From: GCA-2794515 sp034436155
Lineage (GTDB): Bacteria > Chloroflexota > Anaerolineae > Aggregatilineales > Phototrophicaceae
Direction of reading: 5' to 3'
NCBI GenBank assembly: GCA_034436155.1
Contig: DAOTVP010000026.1
Location: 62,001 to 126,000 of the forward strand
DNA: 64,000 nucleotides
Shown: positions 33,551 to 41,660 of the stretch, piece after piece
How the letters are laid out: every line of letters starts with the position of its first letter
Position numbering within the stretch: position 1 is the stretch's first letter
The notes under the pieces: generated by a model
The model's database searches: none
Told to the model about the DNA's origin: nothing
What the model saw: only the letters and a program-made list of their open reading frames with translations
Position numbers and translations under genes: made by a program

Positions 33551-34897
33551 ATGAGCGATGACCATAACGAAGATGATGTGAAATATCCATCAAGTTTTTA
33601 TGATGAACTCAAACGCGCATCCAGCAACATCGATAAAGGGCGCGAACCCGAATTTTTGAGCGGACGCATGGGGACACGCCAATTTTCGATGAAAGCCCTG
33701 CAAGAACGGGTTATCAACGCCTTTATAGATGAACACGGGCGCGATAGTGTGGCGCTGAAAGCGGCTAAGACACCCGCACAACGATATGGACTTATCCTCG
33801 CCACGACCAATTATGTGGTGGGTGTTGAATCGATTATGGTGTCGGATGCCGAAAAAGCTGAGATTGTACGCCAAGTCTATGCCGAATTATTCACCTTCGG
33901 ACCGTTAGATAAATTATTGTTGGATGAAACCATCACCACCATCACATTTGAAGGGGCAGATAAAGTATCGGTGCGTCATGGACACGGTGAACTGGTCAAG
34001 ATTAATCCGATTTTTGAAGATGCCGAACACATGAATCGCATCATCAAGCGATTGCTCAGAGAAGCCAATGCCGATATTTCACCCGAAAATCCGTTGATAG
34101 AGACAGGCTTCACGATTGGAGAACGGCGCATATCGCTCAATATTGCCAGCCCCCCCATTACCTATTTGCTCTCGGCGGATATTCGCCTGCATCCCGCCAA
34201 ACCTGTAAGCCTCGCTGATATGCTCTCGGCGGGCGTTATCACCCCACAAGCCCATGATGTGCTGGTCGCATTGGCGAAATCTCCGCATGGCGTGATGATT
34301 GTCGGCGAGACCGAATCGGGCAAAACGACACTGCTCGGCGCACTTTTGGCGCATATCCAAACCCCCAAATTGGTCAGCGTAGAACGTTCTGGCGAATTAG
34401 CCCTGCCCAACGGCGCATCACAATTGGTCGTGCAATGGGCAACATCCGAACAGCCCACCATTTCGTTTGGGGAACGAGTACATGAGGCGTTATCGCAAAA
34501 TCCGTCCGTATTGGTGTTGGATGAAGTCCGCGCCGATGACCCCGATAGCATCGCACCGCTACTGACCGAACACCCTACCCCACGCTTGTTATGGGCATTT
34601 CGTGGCACGACCAATAGCAAGCGATTGATTGCGGCGTTAGGTATTTTGGCGCGGAAAAGCAACCCCAACGATGGCGATTTAGCCGTTAAACGTCTCTATG
34701 AACGGTTGCCGTTTGTGGTCGGAATTCGCAGACAAGAAGATATGTTGCGCCTAACGCATATCAGCGAATGGCAATTCTCAGACGGGAGCGATTATCCGAA
34801 TTATGTCGAATTGATGGCACGCGGTTGGGATGGTGTGGAATTGACAGGCAAAAAACCGATGAAATCGCTCGATTTGCCAGATAATTTTTGGGGGTGA
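33551..34897 (+). CDS. Solitary CpaF/type IV-secretion-like ATPase, divergent
   Basis: A 448-residue ATPase of the CpaF/VirB11/PilT superfamily. The N-terminal region (YAELFTFGPLDKLLLDETITTITFEGAD, about 115-142) is the CpaF helper domain. Walker A is GETESGKTT (about 252-260) and Walker B is VLVLDEVR. The His box of secretion ATPases (TVHAN in CpaF) is absent; its place reads LLWAFRGTTNSKR. No TadB/C, pilin, prepilin peptidase or CpaE gene is nearby, so a pilus role is unsupported here. AGGAGTAAC precedes the start. It is co-transcribed with the nicotinate phosphoribosyltransferase gene. Actual role unknown. Confidence 0.75.
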   Translation: MSDDHNEDDVKYPSSFYDELKRASSNIDKGREPEFLSGRMGTRQFSMKALQERVINAFIDEHGRDSVALKAAKTPAQRYGLILATTNYVVGVESIMVSDAEKAEIVRQVYAELFTFGPLDKLLLDETITTITFEGADKVSVRHGHGELVKINPIFEDAEHMNRIIKRLLREANADISPENPLIETGFTIGERRISLNIASPPITYLLSADIRLHPAKPVSLADMLSAGVITPQAHDVLVALAKSPHGVMIVGETESGKTTLLGALLAHIQTPKLVSVERSGELALPNGASQLVVQWATSEQPTISFGERVHEALSQNPSVLVLDEVRADDPDSIAPLLTEHPTPRLLWAFRGTTNSKRLIAALGILARKSNPNDGDLAVKRLYERLPFVVGIRRQEDMLRLTHISEWQFSDGSDYPNYVELMARGWDGVELTGKKPMKSLDLPDNFWG

Positions 34898-34918
34898 AAA
34901 GATAAGAATCTTATCTTT
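34898..34918 (+). terminator. Hairpin directly after the CpaF-like gene
   Basis: AAAGATAAG, loop AAT, CTTATCTTT, starting at the stop codon. The stem is perfect but AT-rich and the T tract is only three bases. Confidence 0.5.
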
Positions 34919-34957
34919 CAATCACGAGGGATGTCATAAATAATGCCATATTTTTGA

Positions 34958-34986
34958 GGGCGGATATACGCTTCGCTAATCCGCCC
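34958..34986. repeat. Core-type palindrome, copy 6
   Basis: Arms GGGCGG and CCGCCC enclose ATATACGC, TTC and GCTAAT. It is the cleanest copy of the family core. The gap 34919-35095 contains this copy and the next in opposite orientation, and no gene. Confidence 0.75.
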
Positions 34987-35027
34987 CTACAGCCACCCCT
35001 GCACCAGCAAGTTGGATAGATATGTAA

Positions 35028-35060
35028 GGGACGATTAGCGCGAAGCGCGTATATCGTCCC
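35028..35060. repeat. Core-type palindrome, copy 7 (inverted relative to copy 6)
   Basis: Arms GGGACG and CGTCCC enclose ATTAGCGC, GAA and GCGCGTATAT. The core equals that of copy 6 read on the other strand with two extra base pairs, while the outer arms differ and remain complementary. Confidence 0.75.
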
Positions 35061-35095
35061 ACACATCTATCAAGCATGATTATTTTGTAAGTATT

Positions 35096-35818
35096 TTAAC
35101 GATTGGCATTGGCGTTTTGGATGGTGGTACGCAACACGCTAATATCCACGCCACCACTGGTATACGCTTGGCTGATCGGTTGTGCAACACCACCCTTGCG
35201 AGTCTCTTCCCATGTTCCAAGACGCACGCGAATGGCGGGCGTACCTGTCGCACCACTCGCCCGCAAAACATTACCATCCGTTACAGATTGGTCGGCGGTT
35301 TGGGTACATTCGACCAGACGGGTGTAATTCAAATCGAGGGTACGCGCCAACTCACGACCTGCATCTGTCCCATTCATGCGTTGCGAGGTGATGTAATAAA
35401 ACAGTTCTTCGTGTGCCACCCAGAAATTGCTCAGATTGCCCGATAAGTCGGCGGCACATTCGGCGAGTTTGGCGTATTGGGTGCTATCTGTCCCCAAATT
35501 GGCAATCAGACGATATTCAAAACGGGCTTGACCAGTCACGACAAATTCTTCTATCAATTGATTCACCGTTGGTTTATATGCCTGACAATGCACACAGGCG
35601 AAATCGGCAAATTCGACAATCGTAATCGGCGCATCGGGATCACCTAAAACGAAAGCCCCATCATCGGTGCGTGCTGTGACCAATTCGCTAAAATTCACAC
35701 CGCTCCGTTCTGCGATAGCTTGTTGCGACAAGACGATAATCGCCACAAAAACCACCACCGCGACCAAAACCACCCCACCAACCAGCAGGAGGGTTTGTTG
35801 TTGATTCTTATTTTTCAT
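35096..35818 (-). CDS. Membrane-anchored DsbA/thioredoxin-fold oxidoreductase, paralogue 1
   Basis: A 240-residue extracytoplasmic thiol oxidoreductase-like protein. One N-terminal membrane segment (about 11-33) is followed by a thioredoxin_4/DsbA-type domain. That domain has DGAFVLGDPDAPITIVEFADFACVHCQAYKPT, where CVHC is the redox pair, and later the cis-Pro loop SGATGTPAIRVRLG. ATG 35818 has GGAG eight bases upstream; the longer frame from 35845 lacks one. It would make or repair disulfides outside the membrane. It is the first of three related genes in a row, all on the minus strand. Confidence 0.85.
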   Translation of the reverse strand: MKNKNQQQTLLLVGGVVLVAVVVFVAIIVLSQQAIAERSGVNFSELVTARTDDGAFVLGDPDAPITIVEFADFACVHCQAYKPTVNQLIEEFVVTGQARFEYRLIANLGTDSTQYAKLAECAADLSGNLSNFWVAHEELFYYITSQRMNGTDAGRELARTLDLNYTRLVECTQTADQSVTDGNVLRASGATGTPAIRVRLGTWEETRKGGVAQPISQAYTSGGVDISVLRTTIQNANANR

Positions 35819-35945
35819 CCGATATACTCCATTTTTAGCCGTCATTGAGTTAAAAATTAATGATTCGCCATATTTTACTAGCGAATCGTTAAAACTTTAT
35901 GGATTGTACACTTTTTTTTACAAATGGCTAATGTAGAGTAAGATT

Positions 35946-36593
35946 TTAGTTATTCGCGTTCTCGATAGTCTCACGCAAAATATCTATATCCACCCCACCA
36001 GCCCAATACGAATCGCTGATTGGTTTAGGTACTTCGCCATCGGTTTCATCGAATGTGCCTAGCAAAATGCGTACAGCAGGCGTGCCAGAAATACCCGCCA
36101 AACGTCCAAAATCCATATCGGTCAGATATTGCTCGGCAGTGAGGGTACACTCCGCCAAACTTGCCTGCTCTAATCCAAATTCATCGGCTAAACGCGCTGT
36201 CACCGTGTCAACAGGTGTCCCACCATCTTGCCCATACTCAAATAACAAATTATTCGCCGACCAAAATAGGCTATCATCGCCCGACACAACCGCCACACAT
36301 TCGGCGAGTTTGGCATACTCAACGCTAGTTGTCCCTAAATTGGCGATTAATCGGCGTTCTACGCGGGCTTGCTCGGTGCGGACAAATTCGTCAATGACGG
36401 TTAACATAGTGGCATTATAGCGTTGGCAATGCGAACACATATAATCTGAGAATATGACAATGGTTATGGGCGCATTGCGACTACCCGCGATGAATGCGCC
36501 GTCTGATGTGCGATACGTAGCAATATCCATCGCCCGAAAATCGGTGGGCGGTTCAATCAGGATGGTTTCAATGGGTAGTGACATACTCCCCAT
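35946..36593 (-). pseudogene. DsbA-like paralogue 2, 5'-truncated by an IS605-type element
   Basis: This is an open frame of up to 215 codons. Its first codons (MGSMS) are read from the right-end hairpin of the adjacent mobile element, so the native start is missing. The thioredoxin-fold part is intact: DGAFIAGSRNAPITIV, CSHC redox motif, and AGISGTPAVRILLG. The N-terminal membrane anchor present in both paralogues is absent, so any product would not be exported. A possible 5' remnant lies across the element at 37909-37968. I treat it as inactivated, though a cytoplasmic product could still be made. Confidence 0.7.
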
Positions 36594-36608
36594 GCCTAAA
36601 GGCAGGGG
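36588..36608 (-). repeat. Right-end subterminal hairpin of the IS605-type element
   Basis: CCCC and GGGG cap an inner stem of TGCC and GGCA around TTTA. In this family the right end also forms the 3' scaffold of the guide RNA used by TnpB. Confidence 0.7.
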
Positions 36609-36635
36609 CTTCTGCCGTTAACGCCAACAGCCTCG

Positions 36636-37331
36636 CTAAGTCGCAAGGTCTTCCGTTGACTGAGACAGCATGTGGCGATGTCCCGCCTCTAAAATGTTGA
36701 TTGCCGCGTTGTGGTCACGCTCTAGCGTGTGTCCACAATGCTGGCATTGAAAAACGCGGTCAGATAGGTCTAACTTTTGCGTATGACCGCAACGACTACA
36801 TTTGCCCGTTGTACGCTCCCAACGGCTTATCTTCTCAACACGTTTGCCCCGCTTGAAGGCAACCCAATCCAGCACCTTCACAAACTGAGCAAACCCTAAA
36901 TCGCTTACTTTCCGTCCCCAAAGACGCTTCATGGCATCAAGATTTAAGTCCTCGAACACCATCACATCATACTGGTCGCACAAATCATGAGCCAGTTGGA
37001 AATGAAAATCTAAGCGACTATCCGTTATCCGAATATGACAACGGTTGATATGCCACATCCCCGCTTTATGATTGTTACTTCCCTTGACCTTACGTGAGAC
37101 GCGATTTTGAATGGCGCGTAAACGCGGTAGGTCACGCTTGTAATACTGTGGCGATTCAATGGTTGCGCCTTCGTCAGTCGTCAAGAAATGGGTCAACCCA
37201 AAATCAAAACCGCCGATTTTACCCGTGCTGATTTTTTCTGGAATGACCATTTTCTCGATGACGCTGAAACACAACCATAACCGCCCCGCCGAATCACGTT
37301 TAATAGCGACTGTTTTTATCTCACCATTCAA
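36636..37331 (-). CDS. tnpB: TnpB C-terminal part (RuvC and zinc finger), second frame
   Basis: A 231-codon frame with the nuclease half of TnpB: RuvC-I GGFDFGLTHFLT, RuvC-II FEDLNLDAM, a four-Cys zinc finger (CSRCGH ... CQHCGH) and RuvC-III ERDHNAAINIL. All three acidic residues (Asp, Glu, Asp) are present. The annotated Met is internal to the domain, so this is not an independent gene. It continues the frame ending at 37328 through a -1 shift at 37346-37352. TnpB is an RNA-guided DNA nuclease that helps retain the element at its site. Confidence 0.85.
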   Translation of the reverse strand: MNGEIKTVAIKRDSAGRLWLCFSVIEKMVIPEKISTGKIGGFDFGLTHFLTTDEGATIESPQYYKRDLPRLRAIQNRVSRKVKGSNNHKAGMWHINRCHIRITDSRLDFHFQLAHDLCDQYDVMVFEDLNLDAMKRLWGRKVSDLGFAQFVKVLDWVAFKRGKRVEKISRWERTTGKCSRCGHTQKLDLSDRVFQCQHCGHTLERDHNAAINILEAGHRHMLSQSTEDLAT

Positions 37332-37786
37332 CGGGCGGTGGTAGACAAATTTATATATTTTTTGCCAATACGGATTTTACGATACTTTTTGCCCTCTTGT
37401 TTATCAAGCAAGTCCCATCCCGCTTGTTTCAGGATGAAAGATTTGAATTTCTTGACCTTTTTGAAGTGGGGCAACCCGCCTTGCTTGTTGAAAAAACGGG
37501 CATACGCCTTATCCAAACGTTCAAGGATTTCTTGAACCGCTTGCGAACCCAAATCTTTCCAATAGGCATATTGCAGGCAACGCTTCCGCAGTTTGGCGAT
37601 GTGTTTTTTCATGACATCCAATGGGATGTATTTGCGAGTGAGTTTGTAGTATCGCCTTTGCAGGGCGAGGGCGTGATTCCAGATGATACCCGCAACATTG
37701 ATTTGATGGTGAAGTGAACCATCCACCCTGTTATTGCGATACAAGCGGTATTTGTAGGTTTTCCGCACTTCGACCAGATTGGGCAT
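37328..37786 (-). CDS. tnpB: TnpB N-terminal part (OrfB helix-turn-helix and beta-barrel), first frame
   Basis: About 152 codons from ATG 37786 (MPNLVEVRKTYKYRLY) to a TGA; an upstream ATG at 37813 is possible. It shows the typical OrfB/TnpB N terminus: YKYRLYRNN, NVAGIIWNHALALQRRYY, and LERLDKAYARFFNKQGGLPHFKKVKKFKSF. The frame runs out in YINLSTTAR, whereas the -1 frame reads KFVYHRPLNGEIKT and joins the downstream part. Together they give a TnpB of about 385 residues, normal for the family. Either a one-base deletion or programmed frameshifting explains the break. Confidence 0.85.
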   Translation of the reverse strand: MPNLVEVRKTYKYRLYRNNRVDGSLHHQINVAGIIWNHALALQRRYYKLTRKYIPLDVMKKHIAKLRKRCLQYAYWKDLGSQAVQEILERLDKAYARFFNKQGGLPHFKKVKKFKSFILKQAGWDLLDKQEGKKYRKIRIGKKYINLSTTAR

Positions 37787-37870
37787 CAATCTATTCCACT
37801 TTTTTGCTATCACCTAAATATTATTTTTATTCTAGCACATTTTTAAATACAATTTACCAGCGCCTTATAT

Positions 37871-37891
37871 CCCCATAGCTAAAGCTAGGGG
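37871..37891 (-). repeat. Left-end subterminal hairpin of the IS605-type element
   Basis: CCCCTAGC, TTTA, GCTATGGGG on the minus strand. It matches the right-end hairpin in shape and capping sequence but differs in the inner stem. Confidence 0.7.
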
Positions 37892-37908
37892 TTTTACCGC
37901 GTTTTTTG

Positions 37909-37968
37909 ATAAACTGAATTGGCATCAATAAAATAGCGACTAATTATGATGATTCGTGGCATCTTCAT
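37909..37968 (-). pseudogene. Possible 5' remnant of the interrupted DsbA-like paralogue 2
   Basis: ATG 37968 with AGAAAGGAT before it opens 20 codons (MKMPRIIIISRYFIDANSVY) up to the proposed left boundary. If the element 36579-37908 is removed, codon 20 joins in frame to the CTA codon at 36578 of the truncated gene, giving about 230 codons. That is close to its paralogues (232 and 240). The reconstructed N terminus is not a convincing membrane anchor, and in-frame joining has a one-in-three chance of happening at random, so this is tentative. Confidence 0.3.
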
Positions 37969-38012
37969 ATCCTTTCTATGCGTGTGCAGATACCACGTAC
38001 TATATCACAATT

Positions 38013-38711
38013 CTAATTATTCGCATCCTCTATCACACGCGCCAAAACATTGTAATCGACCCCGCCACCCCGATATTGTGGACTGATGAGTTGCAACGCT
38101 GAAAGTTCATCACCCGCAAAACGCACCCGTATGGCGGGCGTGCCTGTGACTTGTGCGCCATCGGCAATTTGACCATCTATCCGATACTGGTCGGCGGTTT
38201 GGGTACATTCGAGCAAGCGTGAATAATTCAGTTGCAATTCGGTCGCCAATTCACGCCCTGCATCACTGGCATTGAGGCGGCGTGTGGTGGCATAGTTGAA
38301 TAACAAATCCATCGCGTGCCATGCGGTAATTGCATCGCCTTGCGCGGTGGCACATTCCGTCAATTGGGCATAACGGATGCTATCTGCGCCTAAATTACCT
38401 AATAGACGATGTTCCAAACGGGCTTTGCCTGTATTCACATAATCGGTGATGATGCGATCTACGGTTGATTTATAGGCTTGACAATGCCCACAAAAATAAT
38501 CAGAAAAAACCACGATGGTTATCGGCGCATTTTCATTGCCTAAAATATACGATCCATCTTCATTGAGACTGGCGCTTGAGTCGAGGCTGGTGGAGCTGGT
38601 CGCGTTTAACCCACCCTGCCCCAATAAAATGATGCCGATAAATGCCACTAAAGCGACAACGACAATGCCACCGACAACGAATAAGGTTTGTTCTTTACTC
38701 GATTTTTGCAT
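38013..38711 (-). CDS. Membrane-anchored DsbA/thioredoxin-fold oxidoreductase, paralogue 3
   Basis: A 232-residue relative of the gene at 35096. One membrane segment (about 11-33, VVGGIVVVALVAFIGIILLG), then DGSYILGNENAPITIVVFSDYFCGHCQAYKST with redox pair CGHC, and AQVTGTPAIRVRF with the cis-Pro. ATG 38711 (MQKSSKEQ) is chosen over 38741 from the position of the anchor and AAGGGC. Between the two intact paralogues the anchor start, ALARTLDLNY/ATELQLNYSRLLECTQTADQ and tail GGVD are shared, so they arose by tandem duplication. Confidence 0.85.
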   Translation of the reverse strand: MQKSSKEQTLFVVGGIVVVALVAFIGIILLGQGGLNATSSTSLDSSASLNEDGSYILGNENAPITIVVFSDYFCGHCQAYKSTVDRIITDYVNTGKARLEHRLLGNLGADSIRYAQLTECATAQGDAITAWHAMDLLFNYATTRRLNASDAGRELATELQLNYSRLLECTQTADQYRIDGQIADGAQVTGTPAIRVRFAGDELSALQLISPQYRGGGVDYNVLARVIEDANN

Positions 38712-38783
38712 ACGATATATAGCCCTTCTGAAATATACCACGTTAGATATATTTCAGATTATAGACCATCTATCGGGGCAACA

Positions 38784-39404
38784 TTAGGGATTATCGTCCC
38801 GTTTTAAGGTGACAAATGGTATCATCCACGCTACTTTTCGTTGATAGGCGCGGTATTCATCGCCAAAATAATCTAATAGGCGACGTTCTTCATACCACGA
38901 GCCGATGACGAAATACAACGTTGCGCCGATGCAAAATCCCAAGTAGCCTTCGCTCATAGTCGGCACAAACCATATCACCAGCAAACTGAAAAAATAGAGG
39001 GGATGGCGTACCAACGCATACACCCCGCTCACGCTCAACGGTTCTTTGGGCAACGGCAACGCATCGCCCCGAAAATAGGCAATTGCTTGTGATGTGCCTA
39101 AAAATTGACCGCCGTCAATCTGCGCGATAGAGACCAATAGACCGATGACCCCTATCAACTGAAGCACCAAAAAGGCAATGCTCACGGGCGATTCAACTGT
39201 CCACACCACCCGACTCGGCGCGACCATCATCAACACCACGACAGGGATGAGCGTTACCCCTGCGAGGATGTTATACATCAACCGATACAAGCCGTGATAT
39301 GCCCGTTCACCAAACCGTTCTCGAAAGGCTTGCTTGGCTTCTTTGCTGGCGAGGATGCTATGCAAAAATCCAAACGCGACTATTGACATCAAAACTGCTA
39401 TCAT
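38784..39404 (-). CDS. NnrU/isoprenylcysteine-methyltransferase-like integral membrane protein
   Basis: A 206-residue protein with about five membrane segments. Its C-terminal signature of the ICMT/phospholipid methyltransferase/NnrU superfamily is SGVYALVRHPLYFFSLL (about 134-150) followed by YEERRLLDYFGDEYRAYQRKV (about 177-197). The RHP and EER motifs line the SAM site in methyltransferase members. Substrate is unknown; NnrU-like and methanethiol-methyltransferase-like members are both possible. It diverges from the nucleoside phosphorylase gene, only about 45 bases from its chosen start. Confidence 0.7.
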   Translation of the reverse strand: MIAVLMSIVAFGFLHSILASKEAKQAFRERFGERAYHGLYRLMYNILAGVTLIPVVVLMMVAPSRVVWTVESPVSIAFLVLQLIGVIGLLVSIAQIDGGQFLGTSQAIAYFRGDALPLPKEPLSVSGVYALVRHPLYFFSLLVIWFVPTMSEGYLGFCIGATLYFVIGSWYEERRLLDYFGDEYRAYQRKVAWMIPFVTLKRDDNP

Positions 39405-39449
39405 AGAGATATGCTTTCTGCATTCACGAAAAGGTCAGAAAAAATTATC

Positions 39450-40784
39450 ATGCGTGCTATAGATATTATTGCAAAAAAACGAGATGGACTAGCCTTAACG
39501 GATGATGAAATCGAATGGTTCATCACCGCTTATACCCATAACGACATACCCGATTATCAAGCCTCTGCCCTGCTGATGGCAATTTTGCTCAAGGGCATGA
39601 CTGATGAAGAGGTGACAACCCTCACCATGGCGATGGCGAATTCGGGCATGATGTTAGATTTATCAGATATAGCCAGTTATGTAGTCGATAAACATTCTTC
39701 GGGCGGTGTGGGCGATAAAACCACGTTGGTCGTCTTGCCGTTAGTGGCATCGTGCGGGGTGGTCTGCGCCAAGATGAGCGGACGCGGATTGGGTTATACG
39801 GGTGGTACACTCGACAAACTCGAATCGATTGCGGGGTTTCAGGTGCAACTATCCGAAGCCCAATTCCGCAAACAAGCCCGCGAAATTGGGCTGGCATTGG
39901 TCGGGCAAACCACCGATCTCGCCCCCGCTGATGGCAAATTATATGCCCTGCGCGATGTGACCGCCACCGTCCCCAGTATCCCACTCATCGCCAGTAGTAT
40001 CATGAGCAAAAAAATCGCTAGTGGCGCGAATGGCATCGTCTTGGATGTCAAAATGGGCAGTGGCGCGTTCATCCGCAATTTAGATGATGCCTATGCGTTG
40101 GCACGGATGATGGTGCAAATCGGCAAAAATATCGGGCGCGATATGATTGCCGTCATATCCGATATGAATCAACCTCTCGGTTATGCCATTGGCAACGCTA
40201 TCGAGGTTGAAGAAGCCATCGAGACGCTCAAAGGTGGCGGACCCGATGATTTCCGTGAACATTGCATCGAAATCGCGGCGCACATGATCCGTTTAGCCTC
40301 CAAAAGCATGGGCGATAAGGGCAAAAAATGGCGCGATTTCACAGTCGTTTTACAATTCATCCGCGAGCAATTGCATAGCGGGGCGGCACTCCAAAAATTC
40401 CGCGAGATGGTGCAAGCACAAGGCGGTGATGTGGCTATGGTAGATAACCCCGCGTTGTTGCCACAAGCCAAAATCGTCCAACGGATTCAAGCCGAGCGGG
40501 ATGGCTTTATCACAACTGTGGATGCCGAAAAAATCGCCCGTGCCGCCTTTGAATTGGGTGCGGGACGCGCCAAAAAGGGCGACCCAATAGACCATGCTGT
40601 CGGCGTGAAAATCACGGTGAAGGTGGGTGATATGATCAAAAAAGGCGATTTGATCGGCACAATTCACGCCAATCATAGTGATAAGTTAGCCAACGCCAAA
40701 GCCACTTTGCGCGAGGCAATCGGGTATGGCGATGAACCCGTTGGGCGTTTACCTCTATTCTACGATGTCATCGGCGAGGCGTAA
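39450..40784 (+). CDS. pdp: Pyrimidine-nucleoside phosphorylase (thymidine/uridine)
   Basis: A 444-residue enzyme matching Bacillus Pdp and DeoA along its whole length. It splits thymidine, deoxyuridine or uridine with phosphate. Motifs are IPDYQASALLMAILLKGM, DKHSSGGVGDKTTLV (phosphate loop), AKMSGRGLGYTGGTLDKLESI (the family signature) and YALRDVTATVPSIPLIASSIMSKK. The K in the last stretch and Q rather than other residues fit the Pdp branch, but base preference cannot be settled. ATG 39450 (MRAIDIIAKKRDG) aligns with homologues; an in-frame ATG at 39411 would add 13 residues. Confidence 0.85.
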   Translation: MRAIDIIAKKRDGLALTDDEIEWFITAYTHNDIPDYQASALLMAILLKGMTDEEVTTLTMAMANSGMMLDLSDIASYVVDKHSSGGVGDKTTLVVLPLVASCGVVCAKMSGRGLGYTGGTLDKLESIAGFQVQLSEAQFRKQAREIGLALVGQTTDLAPADGKLYALRDVTATVPSIPLIASSIMSKKIASGANGIVLDVKMGSGAFIRNLDDAYALARMMVQIGKNIGRDMIAVISDMNQPLGYAIGNAIEVEEAIETLKGGGPDDFREHCIEIAAHMIRLASKSMGDKGKKWRDFTVVLQFIREQLHSGAALQKFREMVQAQGGDVAMVDNPALLPQAKIVQRIQAERDGFITTVDAEKIARAAFELGAGRAKKGDPIDHAVGVKITVKVGDMIKKGDLIGTIHANHSDKLANAKATLREAIGYGDEPVGRLPLFYDVIGEA

Positions 40785-41660
40785 TTAGCGAGCGGGAGGT
40801 ATCTCTATCACCCGCGCAGTATCGGCTATCATCGAAAAACTGCCTGATTGATTATCCACATAGACATAGGTATAGAGGGGCGCATCCGACCAATAACCGT
40901 CATCACCAAAACGAATGCGCCCCACCTGTTCACCCATAAAATCGGCTTGTCGGATCAAATCGGCAACCGCTTGGCGCGACATATCAGGTGATGAAATCGC
41001 GCTGATGAGCAACCGCGTTGCATCATAAACCATCGTACTCAGGTGATTCGGTTGTGGCACATAAATATCACTAGCAACGAGGCGCTGTGTAAATGCTGGG
41101 CTGGCAAACGCCCCACTGGTCACAATTTGCACATGTGGTAACGCATCATCATGCGAATACAACCCCGCATACGTGTATAATCCAAACGCATCCCCGCCCT
41201 GAAATGGCGATTGTATCGGTTGGGTGATGTCGAACCGTCCCGCATACGATAACCGATTCGGGATGTCTGAATGCGATAAAATGAAAACGTGGTCGTTGAT
41301 AGGCACAGTCGCCCATTCGCCGATGATAATCACGGGAATATCACCGAGCGCCCGCAAAACCGACTCATCGGCGCTATCGTAGCCTAAAATCAGGACGGCT
41401 TTCACGCTATCATCCAACACCAATGCACGGGCGCGGGCTTGAGCAGTCTGAATCGTGCCACCATCATCTACCGCCAGTAATTCGAGATGTGATACATCCC
41501 CTAACGCCAATTTTGCGGGATAAAAAGCCGTATAACCAATTTCACGATACCGCCCCTCAAACGGAGCAAGCAAGGCGATCCGCGCAATTTTTGGCGAATC
41601 CCACACGGCGCATGAGGTTAGGCTACATAGGATAATGATGTGCAAAAATAAGCGTTTCAT
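40785..41660 (-). CDS. Periplasmic-binding-protein-like lipoprotein (branched-chain amino acid type fold)
   Basis: A 291-residue lipoprotein: signal LHIIILCSLTSC with the lipobox Cys at about residue 17. The domain that follows begins RIALLAPFEGRYREIGYTAFYPAKLAL and has VLILGYDSADESVL and LSTMVYDATRLLISAI. This is the pattern of type I periplasmic binding proteins (LivJ/Peripla_BP_6), shorter than usual. Its ATG overlaps the mltG stop, so it is the last gene of the alaS-mltG operon. With no transporter genes nearby it may be a sensor or wall-synthesis accessory rather than an importer subunit. It converges with pdp, stop to stop. Confidence 0.65.
   Translation of the reverse strand: MKRLFLHIIILCSLTSCAVWDSPKIARIALLAPFEGRYREIGYTAFYPAKLALGDVSHLELLAVDDGGTIQTAQARARALVLDDSVKAVLILGYDSADESVLRALGDIPVIIIGEWATVPINDHVFILSHSDIPNRLSYAGRFDITQPIQSPFQGGDAFGLYTYAGLYSHDDALPHVQIVTSGAFASPAFTQRLVASDIYVPQPNHLSTMVYDATRLLISAISSPDMSRQAVADLIRQADFMGEQVGRIRFGDDGYWSDAPLYTYVYVDNQSGSFSMIADTARVIEIPPAR

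Larger units (their letters stand above)
36579..37908 (-). mobile_element. IS200/IS605-family element carrying only tnpB (no tnpA)
   Basis: About 1.33 kb. It encodes a TnpB in two frames and carries matching subterminal hairpins: CCCCTGCC, TTTA, GGCATGGGG near the low-coordinate right end (36588-36608), and CCCCTAGC, TTTA, GCTATGGGG near the left end (37871-37891). No terminal inverted repeats or target duplication are expected for this family. My boundaries are inferred: TTTAT at 37913-37909 would be the target/TAM motif on the left, and TCA at 36581-36579 the right tip. Without TnpA it would move only with help in trans. Confidence 0.75.

Noticed and set aside
33551..34897. Part of a tad/type IV pilus locus
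   Set aside because: No pilin, TadB/C, CpaE or prepilin peptidase gene lies nearby, and the ATPase lacks the His box.
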